Assembly: GCF_041022165.1 (NCBI RefSeq)
Contig: NZ_CP163302.1
Location: 3,224,001-3,288,000, forward strand
From: Sinomonas sp. P10A9
Lineage (GTDB): Bacteria > Actinomycetota > Actinomycetes > Actinomycetales > Micrococcaceae
Direction of reading: 5' to 3'
Length of the DNA: 64,000 bases
This document shows positions 1-8,605 of this stretch, piece after piece. Made by a program: the position numbers and the translations under genes. Each line of letters opens with the position of its first letter. Positions within the stretch are counted from its first letter, which is position 1. The notes under the pieces are model-generated. The model was given only the letters and a program-made list of their open reading frames with translations, ran no database searches and was not told where the DNA came from.

Positions 1-617
1 TAGACGAGGTCGAAGCGGACGTTCTCGTTCGCAGCCAGGACGGTGCGGGCGATCGCCATGATCGGCGTGATGCCGGAACCGGCGGCGACGGCCACGAACG
101 TGTGCTCGGCCTCGGTGTCGATGCTGCTCGGATCGTTCAGGCCCGTCATCCTGTGCTTCGAGATGAACGCGCCGGCGGGGCTCATGACGTCGAGGGTCGC
201 TCCGGCCTCGAGGCTCTCGTTGGCCCACGTCGAGAAGACGCCCCCGAGGTCGCGCTTGATCGCGACCTTGATCTCGCTGGACCCGTCGTCGAAGCGCTGC
301 GGAGCGGCGCAGATCGAGTAGGAGCGGCGGACCTCACGCGGCGTGCCCTCGTCTCCATCCGCGGGGTCCGCAAGCTGGGCGCGGAGAGCCACGTACTGGC
401 CGGGGATGTAGTCGTACTCGTCGGCGAGCACGGGCGGGACGGCGAACGTCACCTCGATCGAATCGTTGGTGAGCCTTCGGACCTCGCTCACCTCGAGCGT
501 GTGGAAGGACGCACGACGGCGCGCGGTCCCCTCGGTCCCGCCCGTCTCGTCGTCGACCGGGTTGGCGTCCGCGGGTTCTGCGGCTGCTTCTGCGGCCGCA
601 TTCAGCTGTTCAGTCAT
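1..617 (-). CDS. paaE: Phenylacetyl-CoA epoxidase reductase subunit PaaE (3' part missing)
   Basis: This is the electron-transfer subunit that passes electrons from NADPH to the PaaAC di-iron oxygenase, a cytoplasmic complex that epoxidises phenylacetyl-CoA. Translating the minus strand from the ATG at 617 gives about 205 residues before the window ends. After an Ala/Glu-rich leader of about 30 residues comes a ferredoxin-reductase fold with the flavin motif RRSYSICAAP and the nucleotide-binding motif AAGSGITPIM. The C-terminal plant-type ferredoxin domain expected in PaaE lies off the edge. The ATG directly follows the paaD stop codon (zero spacing), which implies translational coupling as the last known gene of paaABCDE. 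Confidence 0.9.
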   Translation of the reverse strand, partial: MTEQLNAAAEAAAEPADANPVDDETGGTEGTARRRASFHTLEVSEVRRLTNDSIEVTFAVPPVLADEYDYIPGQYVALRAQLADPADGDEGTPREVRRSYSICAAPQRFDDGSSEIKVAIKRDLGGVFSTWANESLEAGATLDVMSPAGAFISKHRMTGLNDPSSIDTEAEHTFVAVAAGSGITPIMAIARTVLAANENVRFDLV

Positions 618-1103
618 CTAGAGCACCTTGAAGTAGTCGAAGGTTTCGTGGCAGTCCTGGCAGACATAAAGCGCCTTGCAGGACGTTGAGCCGAAGCGGG
701 ACATCTCGCGGGTGTTGAGCGAGTGGCACTGGGGGCACTTGACGGTCAGGCCGAGCTTGATGGGACCGCCGTGGGCCTTCCCCGTCGGAGGGGCGATCCC
801 GTACTCCTCGAGCTTCGCCTTCCCCTCTTCGCTCATCCAGTCCGTGGTCCACGCCGGCGAGAGCACGAGGTCGACCTGGACCTTGTCGTGCCCCGCCATG
901 GCGAACACCGTGGCGAGGTCCGCGCGGATCGTGTCCATCGCGGGGCAGCCCGAGTACGTCGGGGTGATGGTGAGTCGCACGGTGCCGTCCGGCTCGATCC
1001 GGCCGTCGCGGAGGATCCCGAGATCGGCGATCGAGAGCACGGGGATCTCCGGGTCGGTCACAGTGGCGGCAAGCGCGCGGACCTCGTCATCGGTGGTGAT
1101 CAT
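618..1103 (-). CDS. paaD: Phenylacetyl-CoA epoxidase subunit PaaD
   Basis: 161 residues. PaaD proteins belong to the MIP18/DUF59 family and are thought to help mature the iron-sulfur centre of the PaaE reductase. The N-terminal half shows the family pattern VTDPEIPVLSIADLGIL and a conserved Cys in PTYSGCPAMD. The C-terminus has a zinc-ribbon-like set of four cysteines (CPQC, then CKALYVCQDC) typical of the longer PaaD form. ATG start at 1103, 17 bp after paaC and directly abutting paaE, so it is an internal gene of the operon. Confidence 0.93.
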   Translation of the reverse strand: MITTDDEVRALAATVTDPEIPVLSIADLGILRDGRIEPDGTVRLTITPTYSGCPAMDTIRADLATVFAMAGHDKVQVDLVLSPAWTTDWMSEEGKAKLEEYGIAPPTGKAHGGPIKLGLTVKCPQCHSLNTREMSRFGSTSCKALYVCQDCHETFDYFKVL

Positions 1104-1120
1104 GTGGGTTGCCTGCTGCC

Positions 1121-1996
1121 TTACCAGGTGGCCCCGGGGTGCTTGCGCGCGAGGACCTGCATCTCGGCGAGGATGTAGCCGAGGTGCTCGGTGTGCTCGC
1201 CGCGGCGGCCGCCGCCGGTGGCGCGGGGGACGGTGGGGAGGGTGAGGGTGGCCTCGTCGAGGACCTCGGCGAGGTGCTTGTCGAAGGTCTCTCGCAGGGT
1301 CGAGGGGCGCACGCCCGCGTCGCCGACGGCGTCGATGAGCTCGTCGTCGTCGAACAGCTCATCGACGTACGGCCAGACGAGCTCGAGCGCGGCCTGCATG
1401 CGCCGGTGCGACTCCTCGGTCCCGTCGCCGAGGCGTATGGTCCACTGGATCGCGTGGTCGCGGTGGTAGTCGACCTCCTTGATCGCCTTCGCGACGATCG
1501 CGGCGAGCGTCTTGTCGCTCGAGTCCAGCAGCTCCGTGTAGAGGAGGTACTGGAAGATCGAGACGACCAGCTGGCGGGCGATCGTCACCCCGAAATCGCC
1601 GTTGGGCTGCTCGACGAGCCACGTGGAGCGGAACTCCTCTTCCTCGCGCCAGTAGGCGAGGTCGTCCTCCGTCTTGCCCCACGCGTGGCCCGCATAGGAG
1701 AGGAACGAGCGCGCATGGCCGAGCGTGTCGAGCGCGATGTTGCCGAGGGCGATGTCCTCCTCGAGCTCCGGGGCGCGCGAGATCCAGTGGCCCAGCCGCT
1801 GAGCGAGGATGAGGGCGTCGTCGCCCAGGCGCAGCGCGTACTGCGCGACCTCCTCGCTGGGCTTCTCCGGCGCGATCGCGATGTCCTCGGGGCGCAGCGC
1901 GTTGCCCGGGGTCACGCGGGTGGCCGAGGCCGCGGCGTCGCCGAAGGAGTCGAGGGAGTGGTCAGTGGCAGGGTGTGCAGGAGAGGACTGGCTCAC
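1121..1996 (-). CDS. paaC: Phenylacetyl-CoA epoxidase structural subunit PaaC
   Basis: 291 residues, a ferritin-like fold protein that pairs with PaaA to form the core of the epoxidase. In known systems PaaC is structural and lacks the working di-iron site. Family segments seen include YALRLGDDALILAQRLGHW and LGNIALDTLGHARSFLSYAG. An N-terminal extension of about 40 Ala/Ser-rich residues precedes the conserved part. The start is GTG and overlaps the paaB stop codon by 4 bp (GTGA), so translation is coupled to paaB. The order paaA-B-C-D-E is the standard one. Confidence 0.93.
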   Translation of the reverse strand: MSQSSPAHPATDHSLDSFGDAAASATRVTPGNALRPEDIAIAPEKPSEEVAQYALRLGDDALILAQRLGHWISRAPELEEDIALGNIALDTLGHARSFLSYAGHAWGKTEDDLAYWREEEEFRSTWLVEQPNGDFGVTIARQLVVSIFQYLLYTELLDSSDKTLAAIVAKAIKEVDYHRDHAIQWTIRLGDGTEESHRRMQAALELVWPYVDELFDDDELIDAVGDAGVRPSTLRETFDKHLAEVLDEATLTLPTVPRATGGGRRGEHTEHLGYILAEMQVLARKHPGATW

Positions 1997-2286
1997 AGGT
2001 GCTTCACGCCCTCGCTCTTGGTGTAATACGTCGCGTGGCGGTAGTCCTTGCCCTGGGGGGACTCGAAGTAGGCGCCCTTCGAGTCGGGGTCCGAGGATGC
2101 GATCGCGTCCGACGGGACGACCCAGATTGACACGCCCTCATTGCGGCGCGTGTAGAGGTCACGCGCGTTGCGCAGCGCCATCGCTGCATCCGGGGCGTGG
2201 AGGGATCCGGCATGGACGTGCGAGAGGCCGCGGCTCGACCGCACGAAGACCTCCCAGAGTGGCCAGATGTTGGTCTGCTCGCTCAC
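1993..2286 (-). CDS. paaB: Phenylacetyl-CoA epoxidase subunit PaaB
   Basis: 97 residues, the usual length for PaaB, the small subunit that bridges PaaAC heterodimers. The start WPLWEVFVRSSRGLSHVHAG and the later ALRNARDLYTRRNEGVSIWV are characteristic. It begins immediately after the paaA stop codon and overlaps paaC by 4 bp, so three consecutive genes are tightly coupled. Confidence 0.94.
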   Translation of the reverse strand: MSEQTNIWPLWEVFVRSSRGLSHVHAGSLHAPDAAMALRNARDLYTRRNEGVSIWVVPSDAIASSDPDSKGAYFESPQGKDYRHATYYTKSEGVKHL

Positions 2287-3318
2287 TTATGCTGCTCCGA
2301 TCTCTGCTGCGGCGCGCTGGGCCCGCTTCTCCGCTGTCTTGTCTGCATATGCGCGGGCCGCCTCGCGGACCCACGTGCCGTTCTCGTGTGCCTCGCGGCG
2401 GCGAGCCATGCGCTGGGCGTTGCACGGTCCGTTGCCCGCGATGACGTCCTTGAACTCCTGCCAGTTGAGTTCGGCATGGATCCACTTGCCGGTCTCCTCG
2501 TCGTAGCGGAGCTCGGGGTCAGGGAGGGTGAGGCCGAGGACCTTGACCTGCTCGGCGATCATGCCGACGAAGCGCTGGCGCAGCTCATCGTTCGAGAAGC
2601 GCTTGATGTTCCAGGCCATCGACTGCTTCGAGTTCGGCGAGGTGTCGTCCGGCGGCCCGAACATCATGAGGGCCGGGGCATAGAAGCGGTCGACGGCGTC
2701 CTGGGCCATCTGCTTCTGGGCGGGGGTGCCGTTGGAGAGCTCGAGCAGGATCTCGAAGCCCTGGCGCTGGTGGAACGACTCCTCCTTGCAGACACGCACC
2801 ATGGCGCGTCCATAGGGGCCGTAGCTAGCGCGGCACAGCGGGACCTGGTTCGCGATCGCGGCGCCGTCGACGAGCCAGCCGATCGCCCCCATGTCGGCCC
2901 ACGTGCGGGCCGGGTAGTTGAAGATCGACGAGTACTTGGCCTTGCCGTCAAGAAGCTGCTGGTTCAGCACGTCGCGCGGGGTCCCAAGGGACTCGGCCGC
3001 GGAATAGAGGTACAGGCCGTGGCCAGCCTCGTCCTGGACCTTGGCCATGAGGATCGCCTTGCGCTTGAGGCTCGGGGCACGGGTGATCCAGTTGGCCTCG
3101 GGCTGCATGCCGATGATCTCGGAGTGCGCGTGCTGGGACACCTGGCGCACGAGCGTCTTGCGGTAGGCCGCAGGCATCCAGTCGCGGGGCTCGATGCGCG
3201 AGTCCTCGGCGATGATGCGATCAAAATAGGCCTGGCCCGCAAGGTCCTCAGCGGACGGGGCCTCATCACCCTGTCCAGGCTGGGACTGGGGCACGGACTG
3301 CAAGGTCGCAGCTGCCAT
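2287..3318 (-). CDS. paaA: Phenylacetyl-CoA epoxidase catalytic subunit PaaA
   Basis: 343 residues, the catalytic di-iron oxygenase subunit that inserts one oxygen of O2 into the ring of phenylacetyl-CoA to give the 1,2-epoxide. Iron-ligand motifs visible are [18 protein letters not shown] (ExxH type) and [12 protein letters not shown] (the second Glu/His pair). First gene of the operon. The ATG at 3318 is preceded by a strong AGGAGG ribosome site, and a PaaR-type palindrome lies 21 bp upstream at 3339-3360. It is transcribed divergently from the signal peptidase gene. Confidence 0.95.
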   Translation of the reverse strand: MAAATLQSVPQSQPGQGDEAPSAEDLAGQAYFDRIIAEDSRIEPRDWMPAAYRKTLVRQVSQHAHSEIIGMQPEANWITRAPSLKRKAILMAKVQDEAGHGLYLYSAAESLGTPRDVLNQQLLDGKAKYSSIFNYPARTWADMGAIGWLVDGAAIANQVPLCRASYGPYGRAMVRVCKEESFHQRQGFEILLELSNGTPAQKQMAQDAVDRFYAPALMMFGPPDDTSPNSKQSMAWNIKRFSNDELRQRFVGMIAEQVKVLGLTLPDPELRYDEETGKWIHAELNWQEFKDVIAGNGPCNAQRMARRREAHENGTWVREAARAYADKTAEKRAQRAAAEIGAA

Positions 3319-3338
3319 GTCTCCTCCTCAAGAAATAA

Positions 3339-3360
3339 TTACCGACCGTTCGTTCAGAAT
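3339..3360. promoter_or_regulatory. Probable PaaR operator, paaABCDE promoter
   Basis: A 22-bp imperfect palindrome with a complete left arm (TTACCGACCG), a 2-nt centre and a right arm beginning CGTTC. It matches sites at 18053, 41325 and 48767, each just ahead of another paa unit. The ideal form is TTACCGAACG-NN-CGTTCGGTAA. As I recall, the PaaR operator described in Corynebacterium has the same ACCGNNCGNNCGGT core. Binding by the TetR protein at 20080 is inferred. Confidence 0.75.
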
Positions 3361-3409
3361 ATGGGAGCGCCTGCCGAGCGTCAAGCGAATTCACGATGGC
3401 GCGCGCTGC

Positions 3410-3415
3410 TAGCCT
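3410..3415 (+). promoter_or_regulatory. -10-like TAGCCT, lepB leaderless promoter
   Basis: TANNNT hexamer ending 6 nt before the lepB GTG, with no ribosome site between them. This fits a leaderless mRNA. Confidence 0.4.
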
Positions 3416-3421
3416 GAACCG

Positions 3422-4162
3422 GTGACGCGCCCCCGACGCCGGCCGCTCCCGCTCTGGGCAGCGATCATCCTCAACCTCGCGGTCGGCCTGACTGTGGTCG
3501 GCCTCGTGCAGGCCTTCGTCGTCAAGATGGGGCGCATCCCGTCCGGATCGATGGAGCAAACGCTGCAGAGCCAACAGTGGGGCGGGGACCGCATCCTCGT
3601 CAACAGGCTCGCCTATGTGGGAGGCGCCGCGCCGCGCCCGGGCGACATCGTCGCCGTCGTGCGCCCTCCCGGCTGGCCGGGCGCGCTCCCGCCGGCCGCA
3701 AACCCTCTCTCGGCGCTCGTGAGGGGGTTCGGCGACCTGACGGGCCTCGGACCGTCCAACGAGGACTACATCGTCAAGCGCGTGGCGGCCGTGGGCGGGC
3801 AGCGCATCAGCTGCTGTGACGTCCAGGGCCGGCTCCTGCTCGACGGCAAGCCGATCGATGAGCCCTATGTGTACCAGGACCTCCCGTTCGAGCCGGGCCG
3901 CCTCGACTGCACGACGGCGCCCCGCTCGCCGCGCTGCTTCCCCGAGACTCTCGTGCCGGCCGGACAGCTCGTGCTCCTGGGAGACCATCGGTCCAACTCC
4001 GAGGACTCGGCTGCCCAGTGCCGCTATGCCGGCTCAACCGGATCCAACCCCGCGGGCTCCGGGGCCCCGGCCACGTGCGTGCGGACGGCGGCTGCATCGG
4101 CCGTGGTGGGGCAGGTCATCTTCCGCGTGTGGCCGCTCGACAGGATCGGGGTACCGCGCTGA
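3422..4162 (+). CDS. lepB: Signal peptidase I
   Basis: 246 residues. Type I signal peptidase, a membrane-anchored Ser/Lys protease that removes signal peptides from exported proteins. One N-terminal membrane segment (about residues 11-34) is followed by the catalytic-Ser box IPSGSM (Ser43), the Lys box YIVKRVAAVGG (Lys119) and the conserved LLGDHRSNSEDS. Two Cys-rich insertions (CC near 135 and a CTT...RC loop) are uncommon. GTG start; no ribosome site, but a -10-like hexamer lies 6 nt upstream. The gene is 44 bp before the phosphatase and next to an exopolysaccharide block, so it may be a second, specialised peptidase. Confidence 0.93.
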   Translation: MTRPRRRPLPLWAAIILNLAVGLTVVGLVQAFVVKMGRIPSGSMEQTLQSQQWGGDRILVNRLAYVGGAAPRPGDIVAVVRPPGWPGALPPAANPLSALVRGFGDLTGLGPSNEDYIVKRVAAVGGQRISCCDVQGRLLLDGKPIDEPYVYQDLPFEPGRLDCTTAPRSPRCFPETLVPAGQLVLLGDHRSNSEDSAAQCRYAGSTGSNPAGSGAPATCVRTAAASAVVGQVIFRVWPLDRIGVPR

Positions 4163-4206
4163 GACGGCGCGCCCCCGCGGCCTCCGGCGGTGCTACGTTG
4201 GACGGG

Positions 4207-4806
4207 ATGACCGACGATCCGTTCCGCATTCTGGTGGTCTGCACTGGGAACGTCTGCCGCTCGCCTGTCGCCGCGGCAGTGCTGCGTGACGCCCTCGCCG
4301 AGATCGCGCCGGGAGACTTCGTCGTCGACAGCGCCGGGACGCGCGCACTCGTCGGCGAACCGGCCCAGCCGGAATCAGCGGCGATCGCGACGAGATTCGG
4401 CTCGACGCTCGAAGGCTTCACCGCGCGGCAGCTCACCGAGCCGATGGTCGCGCGGGCGGATCTGGTCCTCATTCTCGCCGAGCGGCATCGAGCATCGATC
4501 CTGCGGCTGCATCCCGCGCTGAAGAGGACGTTCACGCTCCGCGAGTTCGCGCGGCTCGTCGCGACGCTGCCCGTGGATCCGTCCGAGCATGCCCTGGCCC
4601 AGGACGGCGAGCCCCGCGGGGCGTGGCGTCATCTGGTCGCGAGGGCCTGGGAGGCCAAGAGCGCTGACAGTCCCGCATCCGAGGGCGAGAACGACGTCGT
4701 CGACCCCTATCGGCTGGGGCCCGAGGTCTGGTCGCAGATGACCGATGAGCTCGTACCCGCGCTCGAGGTCATCTTCGGGCGCGCAGACCTCGTCGCGCGG
4801 GGCTGA
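4207..4806 (+). CDS. Low-molecular-weight protein-tyrosine phosphatase (Wzb-like)
   Basis: 199 residues. Cytoplasmic phosphatase of the arsenate-reductase-like fold that removes phosphate from tyrosines. The active-site loop VCTGNVCRS (Cys12, Arg18) and the late VDPYRLG acid loop are present. It converges with a BY-type tyrosine kinase (stop codons 34 bp apart), the usual Wzb/Wzc pairing, so the kinase tyrosine cluster is the likely substrate. It is longer than the usual 140-160 residues, with an insert around 130-160. A TACGTT hexamer 7 nt before the ATG suggests a leaderless start. Confidence 0.88.
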   Translation: MTDDPFRILVVCTGNVCRSPVAAAVLRDALAEIAPGDFVVDSAGTRALVGEPAQPESAAIATRFGSTLEGFTARQLTEPMVARADLVLILAERHRASILRLHPALKRTFTLREFARLVATLPVDPSEHALAQDGEPRGAWRHLVARAWEAKSADSPASEGENDVVDPYRLGPEVWSQMTDELVPALEVIFGRADLVARG

Positions 4807-4834
4807 ATCCTCCGGCCGACGCCGCGATGGAGGT

Positions 4835-4856
4835 GCCGGTCAGCCCGCCGACCGGC
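4835..4856. terminator. Hairpin between convergent phosphatase and kinase genes
   Basis: A 7-bp perfect stem (GCCGGTC with GACCGGC) and 8-nt loop spanning the last codons and stop of the kinase gene. It has no T-run. It could act on both convergent transcripts; this is weak evidence because of the high G+C. Confidence 0.35.
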
Positions 4857-7212
4857 GGCCGCGGACCTGCACCGGCAGCCAGAGCTCTCCCTCAGTGGGC
4901 GATTCGGCCGCGTTGTCCGTGACGGTGTCGTCGGCGGGGAGGTCTGCGCGCGACTCAGCGTCCTTCCCGGGCGTCTCCAGCGCAGCCCCTTCTCGGTCCA
5001 CGCCGGTACCCCCGTCCTCGCCGTTCGGGGCGGCCGCCACTGAGGGGGCCGAGGACTCGGCCGGCAGTTTGGGGCCCTCCGGGGCAAGAGAGAGGCTCAG
5101 GGGGGTGGGTGAGATGATCGGCTGCGGCCGTGTCGTGGTGAAGTGCAGCCAGCCGCGCGAACGGTCCTGGCGCTTTGCGGCCACCCCACGCACGGCGTCA
5201 TCGTCCCGTGCATCATGGTCCACTGCGCCGAAACGCGGTTCGTCCCCATGCACAGCGTCCCCATGGACTGCTTCGTGGCGGACTGATTCATGGTCCACTG
5301 CGTCGGGCTCAGCTGCGTCGAGGTCCGTGGCGCCGAGGGCCTCAGCCTCCGGTGAGCTCCCGAACCGAAGCCCGTCCGCCTGCCCGCCGTGGTCCGACGC
5401 TCGCTGGTCGGGGCCAACGTAGTCCGAGACCACGAGCTGCGGCGGCGGGAAGGCCCGAACCTCGCCGTTGGTGTGCGCGCCGTGCAGCGGAACCGGCATG
5501 GCAAGAGCTGCTGGCTCGTCCTCAACGTCCGCCGCATGGTGTGCGCCGGATGAGTCCGGCACGAAGGACTCCGCGTCGGGACCGGCTTGGGCGCCGTAGT
5601 CCTCAGAGTGCGCATCCTCTGCACGATAGTCCCCCACCGGGGCCGCCTGCTCGAGGAAGTCCGCCGCAGGGGCCGCGTGAACCTGATCCGCCGCGTAGGC
5701 GGGCGCTGGTACGGCGACCTCAGCGGGCGCCGAAGCAGGACGCGCCTTCTTGACCTTGACCTTGCCCTTGGAGCGGATCTTCTCGTGGCCACGCTGATGC
5801 TCGGAGTACGTCCCGTAGTAACCGTAAGTGTAGGATTCGGGGCCCTTGGTCGACACCCCGTTGAGGATGATCCCGAGTACCTTGCCGCGCACCCGCTCGA
5901 GGTTCCCGACGGCGCGCTCGAGACTGTCCGTCGTCGTCCTGCCGACGCGGGCAACGATGATCGTGCCGTCCGCCGAGCGGGACAGCACCGCGGCGTCGGT
6001 CACGGGCAACAGCGGCGGTGCGTCGACGAGGACCACGGCATCCTCGGCGAGGTGCGTGAGCAGGTTGCTCATCATGCGCGATCCGAGGAGCTCGGAGGGG
6101 TTCGGCGGGATCCGGCCAGCGCCGAGGACCCGCAGGTTCGGGTGGCCTGGGTATGACTGCAGGACGTCGTCGACCGTGGCCCGGCCCGCGAGGACGTCGG
6201 TGAGGCCGACGCCGGGGACCACGCCGAAGACCTCGTGCACGGTCGGGCGGCGGAGGTCGCCGTCGACCACCACGACGTTCTCGCCCGCCGAGGCCATCGT
6301 GGCTGCGAGGTTGCCGATGACCGTGGACTTCCCCTCGGAGGGGACGGAACTCGTCACGAGGAGGATGCGCGGGGGATTGTCCACGTCGATGAACTGGAGG
6401 TTGGTCCGCAGCTCCCTCAATGCCTCACCCATGGCGTGGCTGCCGCGGGCGCCCGTGCTGGGCGCATCGAGGATGTGGCTGCCCTCGGCGAGACGCGCAT
6501 CGTTGGGGAGGGTTCCGATCACGGGGTGCCCCGCGGTCCGTTCCGCCTCGCTGGCCGTACGGATGCGACGGTCGAGGAAACCGCGCAGCAGTGCGTAGCC
6601 CAGACCGAGGAGCAGGCCGGCAGCTGCACCGATGCCGAGGGTGAGTTTGAGGTTCGGGGAGACCGGGGCGCCGGGCAGCGAGGCCTTCGCGAGGGGAACT
6701 ACGCGGACGGCAGGCTCGGCCGTCGGTGAGCTCGAGCTGGCCTGCTCGAGCTCGCGCACCTGGGCGGCCAGGGCAACGACCCACTCGTCGGCGATCTTCT
6801 GCGCCATCGCGGGGTCGGTCGAGGTCGCCGAGACGTGGAGCTCTGCGGTGTCGGCGGGAATCGTCACGCTCACGCCGGAGATGGCGGCGCCGGCCGAGGT
6901 GAGCCCGAGGTCCTTGACCACACGATTGGCCACAAGGAGCGACTCGGCGACCGACTTGTACGACTTGACCTTCGCCTTGGCGAGGTTGTCCCCCGCGAGG
7001 GAGAGTCCGAGGTTGTCGGCGCCGCCTGCAACGACGATCCCGCTGGAGTCGGCGGCGTACATCTTCGGCTGGATCGAGTACCATCCGAACGCGACGGCGG
7101 TAGAGAGCGCCACCAAGGCGATGATGCCGATCCAGTAGCGCCGGACGAGCCGAAGGCCATCCGTCAACGTCAGCGATTTCCCGTCCTGCCGGCCCTCGGG
7201 CTCTTGTTCCAC
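4840..7212 (-). CDS. Polysaccharide chain-length protein fused to BY-type tyrosine kinase (Wzc/CapAB-like) with long tail
   Basis: 790 residues from the GTG at 7212. Order: membrane segment 27-45, Wzz-type periplasmic domain, membrane segment 188-209, then a kinase with Walker A SSVPSEGKST (288-297), Walker A' VVVVDGDLRRP (313-323), Walker B VVLVDAPPLLP (393-403) and a tyrosine cluster YTYGYYGTY (461-469). Such proteins control export and length of exopolysaccharide through autophosphorylation. Unusually, about 320 further residues follow the tyrosine cluster: a short Lys-rich stretch, then an acidic Ala/Pro/His/Asp-rich low-complexity tail with repeats such as HEAVHGDAVHGDE. I chose the GTG start because homology begins just after it and GGGGAG lies upstream. 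It is third in an operon after pqqD and the HPr-kinase-like gene. Confidence 0.85.
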   Translation of the reverse strand: MEQEPEGRQDGKSLTLTDGLRLVRRYWIGIIALVALSTAVAFGWYSIQPKMYAADSSGIVVAGGADNLGLSLAGDNLAKAKVKSYKSVAESLLVANRVVKDLGLTSAGAAISGVSVTIPADTAELHVSATSTDPAMAQKIADEWVVALAAQVRELEQASSSSPTAEPAVRVVPLAKASLPGAPVSPNLKLTLGIGAAAGLLLGLGYALLRGFLDRRIRTASEAERTAGHPVIGTLPNDARLAEGSHILDAPSTGARGSHAMGEALRELRTNLQFIDVDNPPRILLVTSSVPSEGKSTVIGNLAATMASAGENVVVVDGDLRRPTVHEVFGVVPGVGLTDVLAGRATVDDVLQSYPGHPNLRVLGAGRIPPNPSELLGSRMMSNLLTHLAEDAVVLVDAPPLLPVTDAAVLSRSADGTIIVARVGRTTTDSLERAVGNLERVRGKVLGIILNGVSTKGPESYTYGYYGTYSEHQRGHEKIRSKGKVKVKKARPASAPAEVAVPAPAYAADQVHAAPAADFLEQAAPVGDYRAEDAHSEDYGAQAGPDAESFVPDSSGAHHAADVEDEPAALAMPVPLHGAHTNGEVRAFPPPQLVVSDYVGPDQRASDHGGQADGLRFGSSPEAEALGATDLDAAEPDAVDHESVRHEAVHGDAVHGDEPRFGAVDHDARDDDAVRGVAAKRQDRSRGWLHFTTTRPQPIISPTPLSLSLAPEGPKLPAESSAPSVAAAPNGEDGGTGVDREGAALETPGKDAESRADLPADDTVTDNAAESPTEGELWLPVQVRGRRSAG

Positions 7213-7303
7213 GCTCGTTGCTCCCCATCGTCGTGGCCCGCACAGGGCACAGATCATCGGCGCAAGTCTACCGGAGCCGATATTGGACCGGCGAAAGCAC
7301 CCG

Positions 7304-8605
7304 TCACAGGACGACGTCGACGAGCCCGCTGGCCTTGAGCTCCGCCAACGCGGCATCAAGGATCGGCTCGTAGCCGTCAGGGAGTCCGATGCTGACCTCG
7401 AGGGCAGCCGCGAGGTCGGCGCGGGTCAATCCCGCTCCCCCCGTTGTCCCCGCGAGGGCGTCCCACACCGCCGGTGCAATGCCGCCCAAGCGCAGGAGCG
7501 TCGGTCCGGCGAGCACGAGCACCTCTGCCGCTCCCCCGTCGGCGCCGGGGACCGCAACCGCATCCACGACCTCACGGCGGCGGACCCGTCCCGGACCCGG
7601 GCCGGCGGCGCCACCCGGGGACGCCTTGGCGAGGGGCGGGACCGTCGCGCCCGAGGCGACCAGCGCGCCGTCGTGCGCGTCCCGCCATGAAGGCGCGAGC
7701 GCGGGGAGTGAGATCACATCCGGCAGGACGGCGGCAAGCTGCTCGGCCTCGGTGTAGCGCACCCGGACCGCACCGCCGCACGCGTCGAGGATCCCGCACA
7801 GCCAGGCGAGGGGCCGCTCGATCCTTGCCAGCGCGGACGTCTGGGGCGTGAGGTCGGTGATCGCGTCCGCATGCCCCACGGGCTCGACGACCGCAGCTTC
7901 GAGGCCCGCCTGCCGTTCCAGGAGCACGACGCCGGCGAGTGTCGCCCCGGCGGGTGCCCGCACAAGTCCAAGCTCATCGGGCCCGCGTTGGACCTTCGGC
8001 GCGGGCGGAGGATCGTCGATGACGGAGAGGGGCTTGGGGTACGGGAGGATCCGGCCCGAGCGGTCGACCGCCACGGTCTCGTCGCTCACGTAGCCGAACC
8101 GGGTCGCGAGCTGACGTGTGGCCGTGGTCTTGCCCATGCCGGAGCGGGCCACGAGGGCCACGGTCCGGCCCGTTCCGGGCTCCGCGAGGCCGGAGGCGTG
8201 GAGCATCATGAGCTCGCCCGCACGTTCCTCGATCGCCGCGACGGTCAGACTCGAGGTGAGGTAGGAGGCGAACTCAGGGACCGTCGCGGCCTCGACGGCG
8301 ACCGGTGCCGCGCCGCCGACGGCGAGCACAGCCCGGACGCTGAACCCTCCCGTATCGGCGGGCTCGGGACTCTCCGCGGGTGAGTCCTTGCCGGCCGCGG
8401 CGGCCGCGAGCGCGTTGTCCTCGGGCGGGTTGTCGTCGTCGAGCGCGTCGTCGTCGGGCGCCTCGTGATCGGGGGAGTCGTCGAACACCGCATGGCACCG
8501 CGACCAGGCGGCCGCAAGCCGTGCGGCGTCCTCGTCGCCGATCCCGCGGCCCCAGTGGACCACGGCCGGCACGCCGATCAGCTCGAGCCGCATCGGCGCC
8601 GTCAT
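7304..8605 (-). CDS. HPr-kinase-like ATPase with C-terminal PqqD-like domain
   Basis: 433 residues. The central domain resembles HPr kinase/phosphorylase and the HprK-related kinases of exopolysaccharide loci: LMMLHASGLA (His136), P-loop ARSGMGKTT (153-161), then YVSDETVAV (Asp175-Glu176) and LPYPKPLSV. An acidic Asp/Pro/Ala-rich segment (about 42-86) interrupts the N-terminal half. The last 95 residues (about 340-433) look like a PqqD/RRE winged fold (LVLAGPTLLRLGGIAPAVWD, then ELKASGLVDVVL). The ATG overlaps the pqqD stop by ATGA, and the kinase gene follows 91 bp later. The substrate is unknown. The real HPr at 29901 has a Ser in the usual region, but the context suggests a polysaccharide or peptide role instead. 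Confidence 0.7.
   Translation of the reverse strand: MTAPMRLELIGVPAVVHWGRGIGDEDAARLAAAWSRCHAVFDDSPDHEAPDDDALDDDNPPEDNALAAAAAGKDSPAESPEPADTGGFSVRAVLAVGGAAPVAVEAATVPEFASYLTSSLTVAAIEERAGELMMLHASGLAEPGTGRTVALVARSGMGKTTATRQLATRFGYVSDETVAVDRSGRILPYPKPLSVIDDPPPAPKVQRGPDELGLVRAPAGATLAGVVLLERQAGLEAAVVEPVGHADAITDLTPQTSALARIERPLAWLCGILDACGGAVRVRYTEAEQLAAVLPDVISLPALAPSWRDAHDGALVASGATVPPLAKASPGGAAGPGPGRVRRREVVDAVAVPGADGGAAEVLVLAGPTLLRLGGIAPAVWDALAGTTGGAGLTRADLAAALEVSIGLPDGYEPILDAALAELKASGLVDVVL

Noticed and set aside
102..689. Long plus-strand frame opposite paaE
   Set aside because: Shadow of the real minus-strand gene, low in hydrophobic core residues and Arg/Gly/Val-rich as typical for antisense of high-G+C genes.
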